Assembly: GCA_012295275.1 (NCBI GenBank)
Contig: CM022675.1
Location: 15,513,971-15,577,970 of the forward strand
Source: Chrysomallon squamiferum
Taxonomy: Eukaryota > Mollusca > Gastropoda > Neomphalida > Peltospiridae
Direction: 5' to 3'
Length of the DNA stretch: 64,000 nt
Shown here: positions 42,144 to 57,200 of the stretch, one piece after another
Numbering within the stretch: the stretch's first letter is position 1
How the letters are laid out: every line of letters starts with the position of its first letter
Notes under the pieces: model-generated
What the model was told of the DNA's origin: nothing
The model's input: the letters and a program-made list of their open reading frames with translations, nothing else
Databases searched by the model: none
Translations under genes and position numbers: made by a program

Positions 42144-42838
42144 TATGTATTAACAGTGCCTCATATCATTTTTATTTTTAATATTTAATGTTATGTTTTG
42201 AGATTTTATTACTGATTGATTTATTTTGATGTTGTTGTTGTTGTAAACACTATGTTAATAGGTTAATACCGTATTTTAGTGTTTGCATATTTGTATTATT
42301 AGTTTTACCTTTGTATTTTGTATCTGAGTTTATGTCAATATCTAAATGAACTTTTCGTCAATGTGATTTATTTTTTACCTTATTTCTGTGACACGTGAAA
42401 TCTGTTCTTACACTAAGATTTTAAGTATTAATCTGAACTGATGTAAAATTTTGTCTCTTGAAGGAATCCTCGCTAGTTTTGTCTCGTGTCAACTCTTTTT
42501 CTTCTTTTTTCGTTTTCCTTTCGTTCTTCTTTCTTGTTTGTTATTATGATTATTTATTATTATTATTCTTTTCTTTTTCTTTCTTTGTTTTTACTTATTT
42601 TATTTTATTTATTATTATTATTATTATTTTTATTATTATTAGAACAGATTAAGAGTACTTTATTCGAAATTCCGTAATCCGAAATTCGATATTGTTTTAT
42701 GTTACAGTTTTCCGTTAGATGTAGCCATCACAAACTTTACTTCATGCACAAACTTATTATAAATATTATCATACCCGAAGACTGTCTGTATATTTATGTA
42801 TGTAAGTATGTAAGTATGTATGTATGTATGTATGTATG

Positions 42839-42888
<50 letters not shown>

Positions 42889-43740
42889 TATAGATATAGG
42901 TAGATGTATGTATGTGTATGTATGTAGGTGAATGTTCCTGTGTGTTTGATTACATATTTATATATAGTGAAATATTTGAGAAAAGCATATATTTTTGTAT
43001 TACATTACTTTATATTATATTATATACTGAATCTATATAATCAACTAAGGATATTTTAATATTTTATTTTAATAATTTTTTCATATTCATTTTGCATTTT
43101 CTGTTTTGTACTCGAAGTCTGTTTTATACTAAGATTATTGCTATTGATCTAACTTTATTCTGAAACAGAAAACCTCGCTACTATTCAAATGGATTATCCG
43201 GTATATTAATATATATCCACTTTCGAACGATTGTTTTATTTTCTGTTTCAAGTGCTATTTGAATAAAAAAAAATGGATAAATGGAAAATTTGAAGTCTTA
43301 TGTTTGTGTTTGTTGCACGAATGTTACTTTGTAGTGTGAAAATGAACGGGTTTAATCTCGGTTGAAGGTACACTAGGATAGCGGCCATTTTGTTATGTTT
43401 CTCAGAACGTGTATCACTAACATCGTTCATACACTACTTGTTACGTTCACGAGGTTTTGTCTACCAGTTTTCTTTATAGAAAAAACCTGGACCAAACAAA
43501 AATCAAACGTCTTAGCTTTATCTGTTTGTCTTGTATAAAACGTTTTGTCCAGTATAAAAGGTTTTGTCACACAAAAGTAGTAGAAAAACTTTGATTAAAA
43601 ATTTCCTTTGAGTCTCTTAACTATTTTCGAGCATCAGACCCCTTTCGAAAATACGTCAGTGTAAAGGGTAATTTATCTTCTTTTAAAGAAAAAACAACTT
43701 TAGAACTGAAGATGAAAACAACTACACGACCAACTGGTCG
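42001..43740. other. 3' flank of the receptor gene
   Basis: (ATT)n at about 42102-42142, (ATGT)n(AT)n at about 42796-42885, otherwise AT-rich with no gene recognised. Confidence 0.6.
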
Positions 43741-43746
43741 AGCTTG

Positions 43747-43812
43747 TGACGTCATGTTACGTGTACAATGTGTGACTGTGCGTCCTCTTGGTTGACGTCA
43801 TCAAAGATATTT
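43747..43812 (+). promoter_or_regulatory. Two CRE sites and a TATA-like box
   Basis: Exact TGACGTCA at 43747-43754 and 43793-43800, followed by GATATTTAAACACG. A plausible CREB/ATF-responsive promoter pointing right. A TATAAAAGG word also lies at about 43552. No convincing gene body follows: the 63-codon frame at 43983-44174 contains a strong acceptor (GTTGTTTTCAG) at about 44069 and then KINSGPNISSSTNNLQSVKP, which I cannot identify. Confidence 0.35.
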
Positions 43813-44069
43813 AAACACGTCACTTCTAGAAAACATGTTAGTCACAGACTGTGTGTTGGAGGACTTCAGTACAAAATCTGTGAAGGTTTTGAGAAATTTA
43901 TTTATTTCTGATTCTCGAAAAAGAGAAAAATCTACGTGATTTCAGTTTCTCAACTGTTGTTGTAAGCGAAACTGGTGCGGGGATGGGAATGTTTCACATT
44001 TTAGAAATTGATTTTCAAGAACCGAGATTTACTACAACTTTGTTTGTTTGTTGTTGTTGTTGTTTTCAG

Positions 44070-44174
44070 AAAATAAATTCAGGTCCAAACATTTCAAGCT
44101 CTACTAACAACCTCCAGTCAGTGAAGCCAGTCTTGGAGAGTGGCGAGCTCTCTAAACGAGAGAAACAAAACTGA
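44070..44174 (+). CDS. Possible unrecognised terminal exon
   Basis: After a pyrimidine tract and TTTTCAG, 34 codons run to TGA: polar, with QSVKPVLESGELSKREKQN at the end. It may be the last exon of a gene starting at the CRE promoter upstream, but no matching first exon with a clean donor was found. Confidence 0.2.
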   Translation, partial: KINSGPNISSSTNNLQSVKPVLESGELSKREKQN

Positions 44175-44430
44175 AACTTAGAATAATGTAATATATTAAT
44201 TTTATTTTAACTGTTTATGTGAGAATTATTCTTGATATCTCACGATTTGGGCAGCATTGCATCTGAGACTTGACAGACTGGGTCTATCAGTAAAAAGACT
44301 CTGAAGTTTCAGTTAATTGCTTTTTATAATTATTATTAACATTAATATATGGGCAAATTTTCTCTATTTAAAATTGTAAGGAATTTTCTTAATTCTTATA
44401 AGTGGATATCAGTAATAATTACAATAATCA

Positions 44431-44473
<43 letters not shown>
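44431..44473. repeat. (TAG)n microsatellite
   Basis: About 14 TAG units. Confidence 0.95.
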
Positions 44474-44474
<1 letters not shown>

Positions 44475-44713
44475 TTAATGGGGTGGAATGCAAGCTTCCC
44501 ATTGTGCCGTGGACGTTTGTAAATATTGATTTTTATTTGATTATTAACAAAGGTTGGGCCCCACTATTAATACAATTACTTTGATATTTACAAAACAGAA
44601 TTAGGCAATATCGACGTGCTCGCTAAATGTATTTTGGATTTTAGTTCAAATCATCAAAATAATTTTTTTTTTTTTTTTTTTTTCAATACGGACTCAGTTC
44701 CACACATTTTGTG

Positions 44714-44830
44714 GTTCATTTGCGCGAATTCTTCATGCAGAACAAAGCCAAATACACGCAAGTCACAGATCCTGTTGAACTGAAGCGTCACCAGCACAAC
44801 CAGCAGGTAACCAGCAATGTACGGAAGTAG
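44714..44830 (+). pseudogene. Lasp-type nebulin-repeat fragment
   Basis: The frame reads LREFFMQNKAKYTQVTDPVE then LKRHQHNQQVTSNVRK and a TAG at 44828-44830. It matches the nebulin module of Lasp proteins (pattern E-F-x-x-N-K-x-K-x-T-Q-V-x-D-x-P-E-L-x-x-x-Q-x-x-x-x-I-S-N-V). One residue is missing at the usual D-D-P. A long poly-T and an AG precede it, and CAG/GTAACC at 44806 could be a donor. No LIM or SH3 exons were seen. It is a stray exon of a gene extending out of view or, more likely, a decayed fragment. Lasp proteins bind actin. Confidence 0.5.
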
Positions 44831-45366
44831 CTATGAATTGTGGGAATGCTGCTAATTTCTTACTGTTTGATGACTGATAATGACACTGCTGCTTGTGTTA
44901 TTCCTCCTTTTTCCTTCACCCCTCCTGGGAAAAGAAATAACACTTCCATATAAATGTAGCTAAGCATATATCTCACCATACACATGTTCAGATATACCCA
45001 CATATATGAAGATGCACATACACAGACGCACACACAAACATACGTGTACGTACTTACACACATACAGATATACAGAGAACAGTAGTTTCCAGATCATACT
45101 TTGACCTCTCCAGTCACTAGATTAATTAGATATTTATTATTATTATTTTAATAAGCGGAAACTAGCAGTTGTTTTAAAAACATGTTTTCCTACATCTTTT
45201 CAAAATACTTTATATAATTGTTTTTAGTTCACGAGTTTCAGGTATCTTTACGTGAAAAATGATGAAATATCTCCATCCACTATGCATGATGCCAGTACAA
45301 TTTGAAAATGTCTTAAAATAATTTTTTCTAGTTTTGGTTTTGTTTTGAGGTTGCAAATTGTTTCCA

Positions 45367-45435
<69 letters not shown>

Positions 45436-45646
45436 TATTATTATTATTATCTTTTGTTCAGTATTAGTTTTCGTTTTCTTTCTTTTTTTGGGGGGATATA
45501 CAATGTCACTTTTTATTTCTGGTAAAAAAATGAATGTGTATTTTAAATTGGAAATCAGTTTAAAAGAGGGAAATCATTGAATGCATAGTGTGTTGTTGTT
45601 CAATCAGAAAACTGTTATTGTTCTTGTAATTCTTCTTCTTCTTCTT

Positions 45647-45736
<90 letters not shown>

Positions 45737-47727
45737 TAAAGTAATGTTGTTTCAAATTGTATAAATTCGAATGTTGCCTTTGCAGTTGTTTGATTTGACT
45801 GTTTTGCAAAAGTTTTTTAAATTTCTTTCCCTTCTTTTCCTCTTTTAGAAAGGCAACCATATTGTCTGTCTGTCTGTCTGTCTGTCTGTTGTCTGTATAT
45901 ATCTACCTATCTATCTGTATCTGCCTATCTTTCCATCTATCACTTACCTATCTATCTATATATGAAACTTTCTCCTTGTTACCTGAATGTATAAAATATT
46001 TTGTCTTATAAAGTTATACATGGAATATTAAAAACTGAAAGTTTTGTGCTCCAGGTTTTATTTAGTTTGTTTTCTTGAATTATTTAACAGAAATTATGGC
46101 TTAGTTTGAAAATTAATTTATCTATATTTTTTTTTTTTTTTTTTTTTTGTTTTTGTTTTTTTCAAATTTTAATTGTATATATATATATATATATCATATT
46201 CTAAATTAACAGAAAACCTCAACTTTACCTTTTTAACTAAAAATAAACAATTCAATAACTGACTGACTCAGTTCTTTCAGCAATGTGTACAACAATATAT
46301 TACTCAAAATCTGTGTTGATTATTTCAGTCACGTAACTGAGTAACTTACTGAATGAGTTGGTATTATTTTAAAATCAATTTCTTGATTATTTTACTTTTA
46401 TAACTCATTAACTTCATAATTTACTAAATGAGTTGATTTTATTTTAAAATTAACTGAATTACAAATCATGTGCTATGTCCATCTATTCGCTGTTTATTTA
46501 TTTATAAAAATTTATATTATTTATTTTCTATTTTAGTTGTATTAACAAAACGATTAATATATTATCTGTGTGAAATAAAATAGTTGTATTATTATTATTA
46601 TTGTTGTTGTTGTTGTTGTTGGTCTTGTTGTTGTTGTTATTATTATTACTATTACTGTAATTATTATTGTTGTTGTTGATGTTATTGTTGTATTATTACA
46701 ATTATTATTATCATAATGATAATCATCATCATCATTACTGTGTTGCTTTTGCTGCTGGTATTCTTTTTCTTTTTCCTTCTGTCATTTAGTTGTTGTTGAT
46801 GTTACAAAGTTTAGACTAAAAGAACGAATGGAGAAATAAATAAACATTTTGTTAAAATTCTTCAGACTGTAAACATAGAAACATCTCTCTCTCTCTCTCT
46901 CTCTCTCAGAAAAACTCTCTAAAAAAAAAAAAAAAAAAAAACGTATAACAGATAAATTCAGATTCTATAGTGTTTATTCCACATATAAATAAAGTTAAAT
47001 AATCCGAGATATTAAAAACATTTCACGAATCACCAGTGTTTGAAAATAAATTTCAAATATCAAAATTATTAATTAAAGTATTTTAAGTATTTTGGATCCG
47101 TATCTTCATAGAATGATTACTTCGAGCAAAAAAAAAAAAAAAAAAAAAAAAAAGAAAACAATTGTCTAAAACAGGTTAAAGAAAATTCAGAAAAAAAGTA
47201 AATGAAATTTGAACCATCACTGAAATACGATGTAGTATTTTTTAAAACAACATTTTTTATTTTCTCTGTCTTATTACTGCACTACCTGTACGCTGCAGTT
47301 GTTTTTGTAATTAAATCATGTTTTACACAGTTTGACACTAAACAAAATAATCTCCTTACACATCAGATCTGATGTCTGGATGAACGGATGTGTGTGTTTC
47401 TCTATACGTGTTCTTGTATATGTGCATACAATATATATGTGTGTTACTGTGCATAAGTGCATATGTATGTAAACATGTGTTTATCCGACTGTGTGTTTAT
47501 GCGTATGTAGTATATGTATGTATGTGCCTGTTTGTGTGTCTATAGGTGTTGTATATCTGTATGTTCGTGTATGTGTGTATGTATGTCTGTTTTTCCGCTG
47601 TATGTATGCGTGTGTATTTTTGTATTTATGTACGTGTGTATATATACTATATACATTTTAGAATTACAGTGTTAAATAACCATGAAATAACAATATTTAA
47701 CAAATATTAAAACGGATATTTTGTGTT
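44831..47727. other. Intergenic, microsatellite-rich
   Basis: Contains (ATT)n/poly-T at 45370-45450, (CTT)n(ATT)n at about 45630-45735, (GTCT)n at 45867-45888, (GTT)n near 46603-46620, (CT)n at 46884-46906 and poly-A tracts. No gene was recognised. Confidence 0.65.
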
Positions 47728-47851
47728 TTGTACCTATGGTGAACAGTCCCCCGGTAATCCATTTTCAAGTACAAATTACCGTATTAGCCACTACGAGGTG
47801 GGGGTGTCATCACTCACCAGGTGACTCCGTGTCGCTGCATTTTAGGTACAA
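47728..47851 (+). mobile_element. 124-bp element with 9-bp terminal inverted repeats, copy A
   Basis: It runs TTGTACCTA to TAGGTACAA, perfect 9-bp inverted ends. It matches the inverted copy at 14875-14998 at all but about one base. No clear target-site duplication was seen on either side. Confidence 0.6.
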
Positions 47852-47973
47852 TTTATTAAAACAATGGTGAGGAATCATCTCAAATTTACTTTGAATTCAA
47901 ACAGTATACCACACATAGCAAATAACAATCCGTATTATTATTATTCTTTTATTATTAAATTAAGAGATATATA

Positions 47974-47990
<17 letters not shown>

Positions 47991-48068
<78 letters not shown>

Positions 48069-48187
48069 GAGACAGAGACAGAAAGAGACAGAGATAGACA
48101 GAGAGTGAGAGACAGAGAGAGACAGAGATAGACAGAGAGTGAGAGACAGAGAGAGACAGAGATTGACAGAGAGTGAGAGACAGAGAT
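47991..48187. repeat. (GA)n microsatellite grading into a 30-bp repeat
   Basis: About 35 GA units to 48060, then imperfect units containing GACAGAGATAGACAGAGAGTGAGA to 48187. Confidence 0.9.
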
Positions 48188-48239
48188 ATCGCAGTATATC
48201 CGTATTAAGATGTGTGTATATATTGTTATAAGTAAACAC

Positions 48240-51200
48240 GTATCAATACAGCTCTATATCCATTGTTATATGTAGGTATCTGGCGATGTCTGTAAGTATC
48301 TATGGATGTGAGTGCGTATCTCTTTTGTCTGTAGGCAGCTATTATTGAATGTGTGACAGAAACATTGTATGCATTTATCTTCCAGTGCATGTTTGTTTCT
48401 CAGTTGTTTGTCTGATATAAAATATTTCTCTAGGTACGTATCAGTCCATGTCTGTATCTGTAGTTACATGTAGACATGTAGGAATCCACGTGTTTTTATC
48501 TATATGCCTGTTGTTCTGTCTTTGTGTGTAACAAACTATACTTCTTGCTTTCTGAAAGAGTGAATCAATGTCTGGCTATAGTATATATAGTTATCTATAT
48601 CTAATTTATAAATCTCTCTATATGGTTATCCTTATATGTAGATCTGAATCAAAATATGTATCTTCGTTACATGTGTGTTTATCTACATCTGTATCTATTT
48701 TTATATGTAGGTGTGTATCAAACCATATCTATTTTTATCTCTTAATATGTATCAGTTTTTAGATATATATATATATATATATACCTTCAGTTTTTTGTAC
48801 CTGTTTCTCAATCTATATCTGTTTTGATCATTATCTGAGGATCTGTCTCAATTTATACATGTTTCTTTCTTATCTGAAGGTGTATATATTAATCTATATC
48901 TGTATCTATCGTGATATTTGGGAACGTATCAATCTATATCAGTCTTCATATTTATCTCTAAGTGTGTATCAGTCTTTATCTCTAAGTATGTATTAATCCG
49001 TTATCTGTACGTACGTATCAACCTGTATCTGTATCTATCATTATATGTATGTGTTTATGAGTCTCTGTCTGAATATCTGTACCTGTTTATAAATCCATAT
49101 CTTATCAATCATTATTTGTAGGTGTGCATCATCTATATCTATCTTTGTTATTATCTATAGTTGTGTATTAATCTAAAATATCTATCGTTGTCTTTAGGTG
49201 TGTATTAATCTATATATGCATCTATCATTATATGTAAGTATGCATCAATCTAAATCACAATCTATCATTATATGTAAGGGTGCATCAGTCTATATCTGTA
49301 TCTATCATATGCATCAATCTATATCTGTATCTATCATTATATGTAAGTGTGTATCAATCTATATCTGTATGTATCATTATATGTAAATGTGTATCAATCT
49401 ACATCTGTATCTATCATTATATGTAAGTGTGTATCAATCTACATCTGTATCTATCATTATATGTAAGTGTGCATCAGTCTATATCTGTATCTATCATATG
49501 CATCAATCTATATCTGTATCTATCATTATATGTAAGTGTGTATCAATCTATATCTGTATCTATCATTATATGTAAGTGTGTATCAATCTACATCTGTATC
49601 TATCATTATATGTAAGTGTGTATCAATCTACATCTGTATCTATCATTATCTGTAAGTGTGTATCAATCTACATCTATATCTATCATTATATGTAAGTGTG
49701 TATCAATCTACATCTCTATCTATCATTATATGTAAGTGTGTATCAATCTACATCTGTATCTATCATTATATGTAAGTGTGTATCAATCTACATCTGTATC
49801 TATCATTATATGTAAGTGTGTATCAATCTACATCTATATCTATTATATGTAAGTGTGCATCAATCTATATCTATATCTATCATTATATGTAAGTGTGTAT
49901 CAATCTACATCTGTATCTATCTTTATATGTAAGTGTGTATCAATCTACATCTATATCTATCATATATGTAAGTGTATATCTATATCTATCATTATATGTA
50001 AGTGTTTATCAATCTATATGTATATCTATTATGTGTATCATCATCTATATCTGTATCTATCATTATGGGAAAGTGTGTATCAATCTACATCTGTAATCAT
50101 ATCTGTATCATCTACATCTGTATCTATATCTGTCATGTGTATCAATCTACATCTGTATCTATCATTATAATGTATATCTATCATCTACATCTATATTATC
50201 ATTATCATCTGTCATGCATCAATCTATCTGTATATATATTATATGTGTATCAATCTACATCTGTATCTATCATTATATGTAAGTGTGTATCAATCTACAT
50301 CTGTATCTATCATATATATGTAAGTGTGTATCAATCTATATCTGTATCTATCATAATGTATGTGTTCAATTATATCTATATATATGTAAGTGCATCAATC
50401 TACATCTGTATCTATCATTATATGTAGTGTGTATCAATCAATCTACATCTGTATCTATCATTATAATGTAAGTGTGTATCAATCTACATCTGTATCTATC
50501 ATTATATGTAAGTGTGTATCAATCTACATCTGTATCTATCATTATATGTAAGTGTCTATATCAATCTACATCTGTATCTATCATTATATGTAAGTGTGTG
50601 TATCAATCTACATCTGTATCTATCATTATTATATGTAAGTGTATCATCAATCTACATCTGTATATCAATTATATTATATATAAGTGTGTATAATCTACAT
50701 CTGTATCTATCATTATATGTAAGTGTGTATCAATCTACATCTGTATCTATCATTATATGTAAGTGTGTATCAATCTACATCTGTATCTATCATTATATTT
50801 AGTGTGTATCAATACATCTGTATCTATCATATATGTAAGTGTATCAATCAATATCTATCATTATCTGTATCTATCTGTATCTATATTATATGTAAGTGTG
50901 TATCAATCTAAATCTATATCTATATATATATTATCTGTATCTATCATTAAGTGTGTATCAATCTACATCTGTATCTATCATTATATGTAAGTGTGTATCA
51001 ATCTACATCTGTATCTATCATTATATGTAAGTGTGTATCAATCAATCTACATCTGTATCTATCTATTATGTATGTAAGTGCATCAATCTACATCTGTATC
51101 TATCATTATAATGTAAGTGTGTATCAATCTACATCTATATCTATCATTATATGTAAGTGTGTATCAATCTACATCTGTATCTATCATTATATGTAAGTGT

Positions 51201-54200
51201 GTATCAATCTACATCTGTATCTATCATTATATGTAAGTGTGTATCAATCTACATCTGTATCTATCATTTAAGTGTAATCAATCTACATCTGTATGTGTAT
51301 CAATCTCAATCTACATCTGTATCTATCATTAAATGTAAGTGTGTATCAATCTACATCTGTATCTATCATTATATGTAAGTGTGTATCAATCTACATCTGT
51401 ATCTATCATTATATGTAAGTGTGTATCAATCTACATCTGTATCTATCATTAAATGTAAGTGTATCAATCTACATCTGTATCAATCTACATCTACATCTGT
51501 ATCTATCATTATATGTAAGTGTGTATCAATCTACATCTGTATCTATCATTATAAATGTAAGTGTGTATCAATCTACATCTGTATCTATCATTATATGTAA
51601 GTGTGTATCAATCTACATCTGTATCTATCATTATATGTAAGTGTGTATCAATCAATCAATGTATCTATCTGTAATCATTATATATGTAAGTGTGTATCAA
51701 TATATAAGTGTGTATCAATCTACATCTGTATCTATCATTATATGTAAGTGTGTATCAATCTACATCTGTATCTATCATCATTATATGTAAGTGTGCATCA
51801 ATCTACATCTGTATCTATCATTATATGTAAGTGTGTATCAATCTATATCTGTATGTATCATTATATGTAAGTGTGTATCAATCTACATCTGTATCTATCA
51901 TTATATGTAAGTGTGTATCAATCTACATCTGTATCTATCATTATATGTAAGTGTGTATCAATCTACATCTGTATCTATCATTATATGTAAGTGTGCATCA
52001 ATCTACATCTGTATCTATCTACATCTGTATCTATCATTATATGTAAGTGTGTATCAATCTACATCTGTATCTATCATTATATGTAAGTGTGTATCAATCT
52101 ACATCTGTATCTATCATTATGTAAGTGTGTATCAATCTACATCTGTATATGTAAGTGTGTATCAATCTACATCTGTATCTATCATTATATGTAAGTGTGT
52201 GTCAATCAATCTACATCTGTATCTATCATTATATGTAAGTGTGTATCAATCTACATCTGTATCTATCATTATATGTAAGTGTGTATCAATCTATATATCT
52301 ATCTATCATTATATCATTAAGTGTGCATCAATCTACACATCTGTATCTATTATGTATATCAATCTACATCTGTATCTATTATTATGTAAGTGTGTATCAA
52401 TCTACATCTGTATATCTCATATATCTATCATTATATGTAAGTGTGCATCAATCTACATCTGTATCTATCATTATATGTAAGTGTGTATCAATCTACATCT
52501 GTATCTATCATTAAATGTAAGTGTGTATCAATCTACATCTGTAATCTATATCAATCTACATCTGTATCTATCATTATATGTAATGTGTATCAATCTACAT
52601 CTGTATCTATCATTATATGTAAGTGTGTATCAATCTACATCTGTATCTATCATTATATGTAAGTGTGTATCAATCTACATCTGTATCTATCATTATATGT
52701 ATGTGTATCAATGTATCTGTAATCTACATCATATATCTATCATTATATGTAAGTGTGTATCAATCTACATCTGTATCTATCATTATATGTAAGTGTGTAT
52801 CAATCTACATCTGTATCTATCATTATATGTAAGTGTGTATCAATCTATATCTGTATCTATCATTATATGTAAGTGTGCATCAATCTACATCTGTATCTCT
52901 ATCTGTATCTATCATTATATGTAAGTGTGTATCAATCTACATCTGTATCTATCATTATATGTAAGTGTGTATCAATCTACATCTGTATCTATCATTATAT
53001 AAGTGTGTGTAATCATATCTATATCTGTATCTATCATTATGTGTGTATCAATGTATCTGTATCTATATATCTATATGTAAGTGTGTATCAATCTACATCT
53101 GTATCTATCATTATATGTAAGTGTGTATCAATCTACATCTATATCTATCATTATATGTAATGTACATGTGTATCAATCTACATCTGTATCTATCATTATA
53201 ATGTAAGTGTATCAATCTACATCTGTATCTATCATTAATGTAAGTGTGTATCAATCTACATCTGTATCTATCATTAAATGTAAGTGTGTATCAATCTACA
53301 TCTGTATCTATCATTAAATGTAAGTGTGTATCAATCTACATCTGTATCTATCATTATATGTAAGTGTGTATCAATCTACATCTGTATCTATCATTATAAT
53401 GTAAGTGTGTATCAATCTACATCTGTATCTATCATTATATGTAAGTGTGTATCAATCTACATCTGTATCTATCATTATATGTAATATCAATCTATCTGTA
53501 TCAATCTGTATCTGTATCTATATCTATCATATCTATATCTGTATAGTGTGTATCAATCTATCATCTACATATCTATCTATTATATGTAAGTGTGTATCAA
53601 TCTACATCTGTATGTATCATTATATGTAAGTGTGTATCAATCTACATCTGTATCTATCATTATATGTAAGTGTGTATCAATCTACATCTGTATCTATCAT
53701 TATATGTAAGTGTGTATCAATCTACATCTGTATCTATCATTATATGTAAGTGTGTATCAATCTACATCTGTATCTATCATTATATGTAAGTGTATCAATC
53801 TATATCTGTATCTATCATTATATGTAAGTGTGTATCAATCTACATCTGTATCTATCTATCAATCTATCTGTATCTATCATTATATGTAAGTGTGTATCAA
53901 TCTACATCTGTATCTATATATCTATCATTATATGTATAAGTGTGTATGCATCAATCTACATCTGTATCTATCATTATATGTAAGTGTGTATCAATCTACA
54001 TCTGTATCTATCATTATATGTAAGTGTGCATCAATCTACATCTGTATCTATCATTATATGTAAGTGTGCATCAATCTACATCTGTATCTATCATTATATG
54101 TAATGTGTGTATCAATCTACATATCATTATCTACATCTATCAATCTACATCTGTATCTATCATTATATGTAAGTGTACATCATCAATCTACATCTGTATC

Positions 54201-57200
54201 TATCATATGTAAGTGTGTATCAATCTACATCTGTATCTATCATTATATGTAAGTGTATCAATCTACATCTGTATCTATCATTATATGTAAGTGTGTATCA
54301 ATCTCATCTGTATCTATCATTATATGTAAGTGTGTATCAATCTACATGTATGTATCTATATTATATGTAAGTGTGTATCAATCTACATCTGTATCTATCA
54401 TTATATGTAAGTGTGTATCAATCTACATCTGTATCTATCATTATATGTAAGTGTGTATCAATCTATATCTGTATCTATCATTATATGTAAGTGTGTATCA
54501 TCAGTCTACATCTGTATCTATCATTATATGTAAGTGTGTATCAATCTACATCTGTATCTATCATTATATGTAAGTGTGTATCAATCTATATCTGTATCTA
54601 TCATTATATATGGAAAGTGTGTATCAATCTATATCTATATCTGTATTATCATTATATGTATCAATCTGTATCTATCATTATATCTGTATGTATCAATCTA
54701 CATCTGTATCTATCATTAAATGTAAGTGTGTATCAATCTATCTGTATCTATCATTATATGTAAGTGTGTATCAATCTACATCTGTATCTATATATAATGT
54801 GTGTATCAATCTATCATCTACATCTGTATCTATCATTATATGTAAGTGTGTCAATCAATCTACATCTGTATCTATCATTATATGTATGTAAGTGTGTATC
54901 AATCTACATCTGTATCTGTATCTATCATTAAATGTAAGTGTGTATCAATCTACATCTGTATCTATCATTATAATGTAAGTGTGTATCAATCTACATCTGT
55001 ATCTATCATTAAATGTAAGTGTGTATCAATCTACATCTGTATCTATCATTAAATGTAAGTGTATATCAATCTACATCTGTATCTATCATTATATGTAAGT
55101 GTGTATCAATCTACATCTGTATCTATCATTATATGTAAGTGTGTATCAATCTACATCTGTATCTATCATTATATGTAAGTGTGTATCAATCTACATCTGT
55201 ATCTATCTGTATCAATCTATATCTGTATCTATCATTATATGTAAGTGTGTATCAATCTACATCTGTATCTATCATTATGTAAGTGTGCATCAATCTACAT
55301 CTGTATCTATCATTATATGTATGTATCAATCTACATCATATCTATATCTATCATATGTATCAATCTACATCTGTATCTATCATTATATGTAAGTGTGTGT
55401 ATCAATCTACATCTGTATCTATCATATGTAAGTGTGTATCAATCTACATCTGTATCTATCATTATATGTAAGTGTCCATCAATCTACATCTGTATCTATC
55501 ATTATATGTAAGTGTGTATCAATCTATATCTGTATCTATCATTTTGTATATCAATCTACATCTGTATCTATCATTATATGCAAAATATCAATCTTACATC
55601 TATATCTATCATTATATGTAAGTGTGTATCAATCTACATCTGTATATATCTTTATATGTAAGTGTGTATCAATCTACATCTGTGTCTATCATTATGGGTA
55701 AGTGTGTATCAATCTATATCTGTATCTATCATGTGTAAGTGTGCATCAATCTATATCTGTATCTATCATTATCTGTAAGTGTGTATCAATCTACATCTGT
55801 ATCTGTCATTATGGGTAAGTGTGTATCAATCTATATCTGTATCTCTCATATGCATCAGTCTACATCTGTATCTATCAGTATAGTGTAAGTGTGTATCAAT
55901 CTACATCTGTATCTATCATTAAATCTAAGTGTGCATCAATCTACATCTGTATCTTTCATTATATGTGTGTATCAATCTACATCTATATCTATCATATGCA
56001 TCAATCTATATCTGTATCTATCATTATATGCGAGTGTGTATTAATCTATATCTGTATCTGTCATATGTATGTGTGCTTCTGTGTATATCTGTATCTATCA
56101 TTATATGTAAGTGTGTATCAATCTATATCTGTATCTATCATATGCATCAATCTACATCTCAATCTATCTTTATATGCATCAATCTATATCTGTATATATC
56201 TTTATATTAATTTATTTCCGTATATATCATTATCTATAGGTGTTTATTAAAATATATCTATATTTATACTTATCTATAGTGTGCATTAATCTGTATCTGT
56301 ATGTCTTTATATGTAGGTGTGTATTAATCTACATCTGTTTTTATTATTATCTTTTTCTATATGTGTATCTCTCTTTATCTTTTGGTATTTATTGATCTAT
56401 ATTTGTATGTATCTTTATCTAAAGGTGTGTATTAATCTTCAGCTGTTTCTATTGTGAACTATAGGATTGTACTAATTTACGTCTGTAGATGCATATTAAT
56501 TTATATCTGTATCTATCTTTATCTTTATGAGTGTATTAACCAGTATATGTATCTATCTTTATCTTTAGATATGTATTAATCTCTACCTCTTTCTGTCGTG
56601 ACCTATAGGTCTCTAGTATTCTAAAATCACTATCGTGAATATCTTTTTATCGTTATGTATGGATTAATCTATATCTGTTTCTGTCATTGATGTGTATTAG
56701 TCTATATCTCTATCTATATTTATTGTTTGATGTGCATTAATATGTATTTGCGTTTCTCCTTCTCTACAGGTGCGTATTAATCTCATGTTATCTGTATCTA
56801 TATCTGTATCTTTCTTTATCTTTAAGTGTGTATTAGTCATTATTTGTATCTAGCATTATTTTAGGTGTGTATTAATGCATATCTTAATCTATCTTTATCT
56901 TTAGGTGTGTTTTAATCTATAACTGTATGCATCCTTATCTGTAGGTGTGTATTAATTTATGTCTGTATCTATCATTTTCCAGATATCTATCGTTATCTAG
57001 TGGTGTCTATTAGTCTATATCTACTTCTATAGTGATCGTTAGGTGTGTACTGATCTGTATCTGCATCTATCGTTATATATATGCTGGTATTAATCTATAT
57101 CTGTATGTATCGTTATCTGTATCTGTATATTAAACCAGGTATGTTTCTATCGTTACCTATAAGTGTGTATTAATCTATATCTGTTTTAGTCGTGATATAC

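Noticed and set aside
49190-56180. Regular repeats with spacer-like variation, reminiscent of a CRISPR array
   Set aside because: The units are head-to-tail without unique spacers, there are no cas genes, and the sequence is an animal genome.
48568-56250. Dozens of plus-strand ORFs of 60-189 codons rich in Tyr, Ile, Ser and Val
   Set aside because: They are readings of the 40-bp tandem repeat, which lacks stops in all three plus frames; they start and end at indels in the array.
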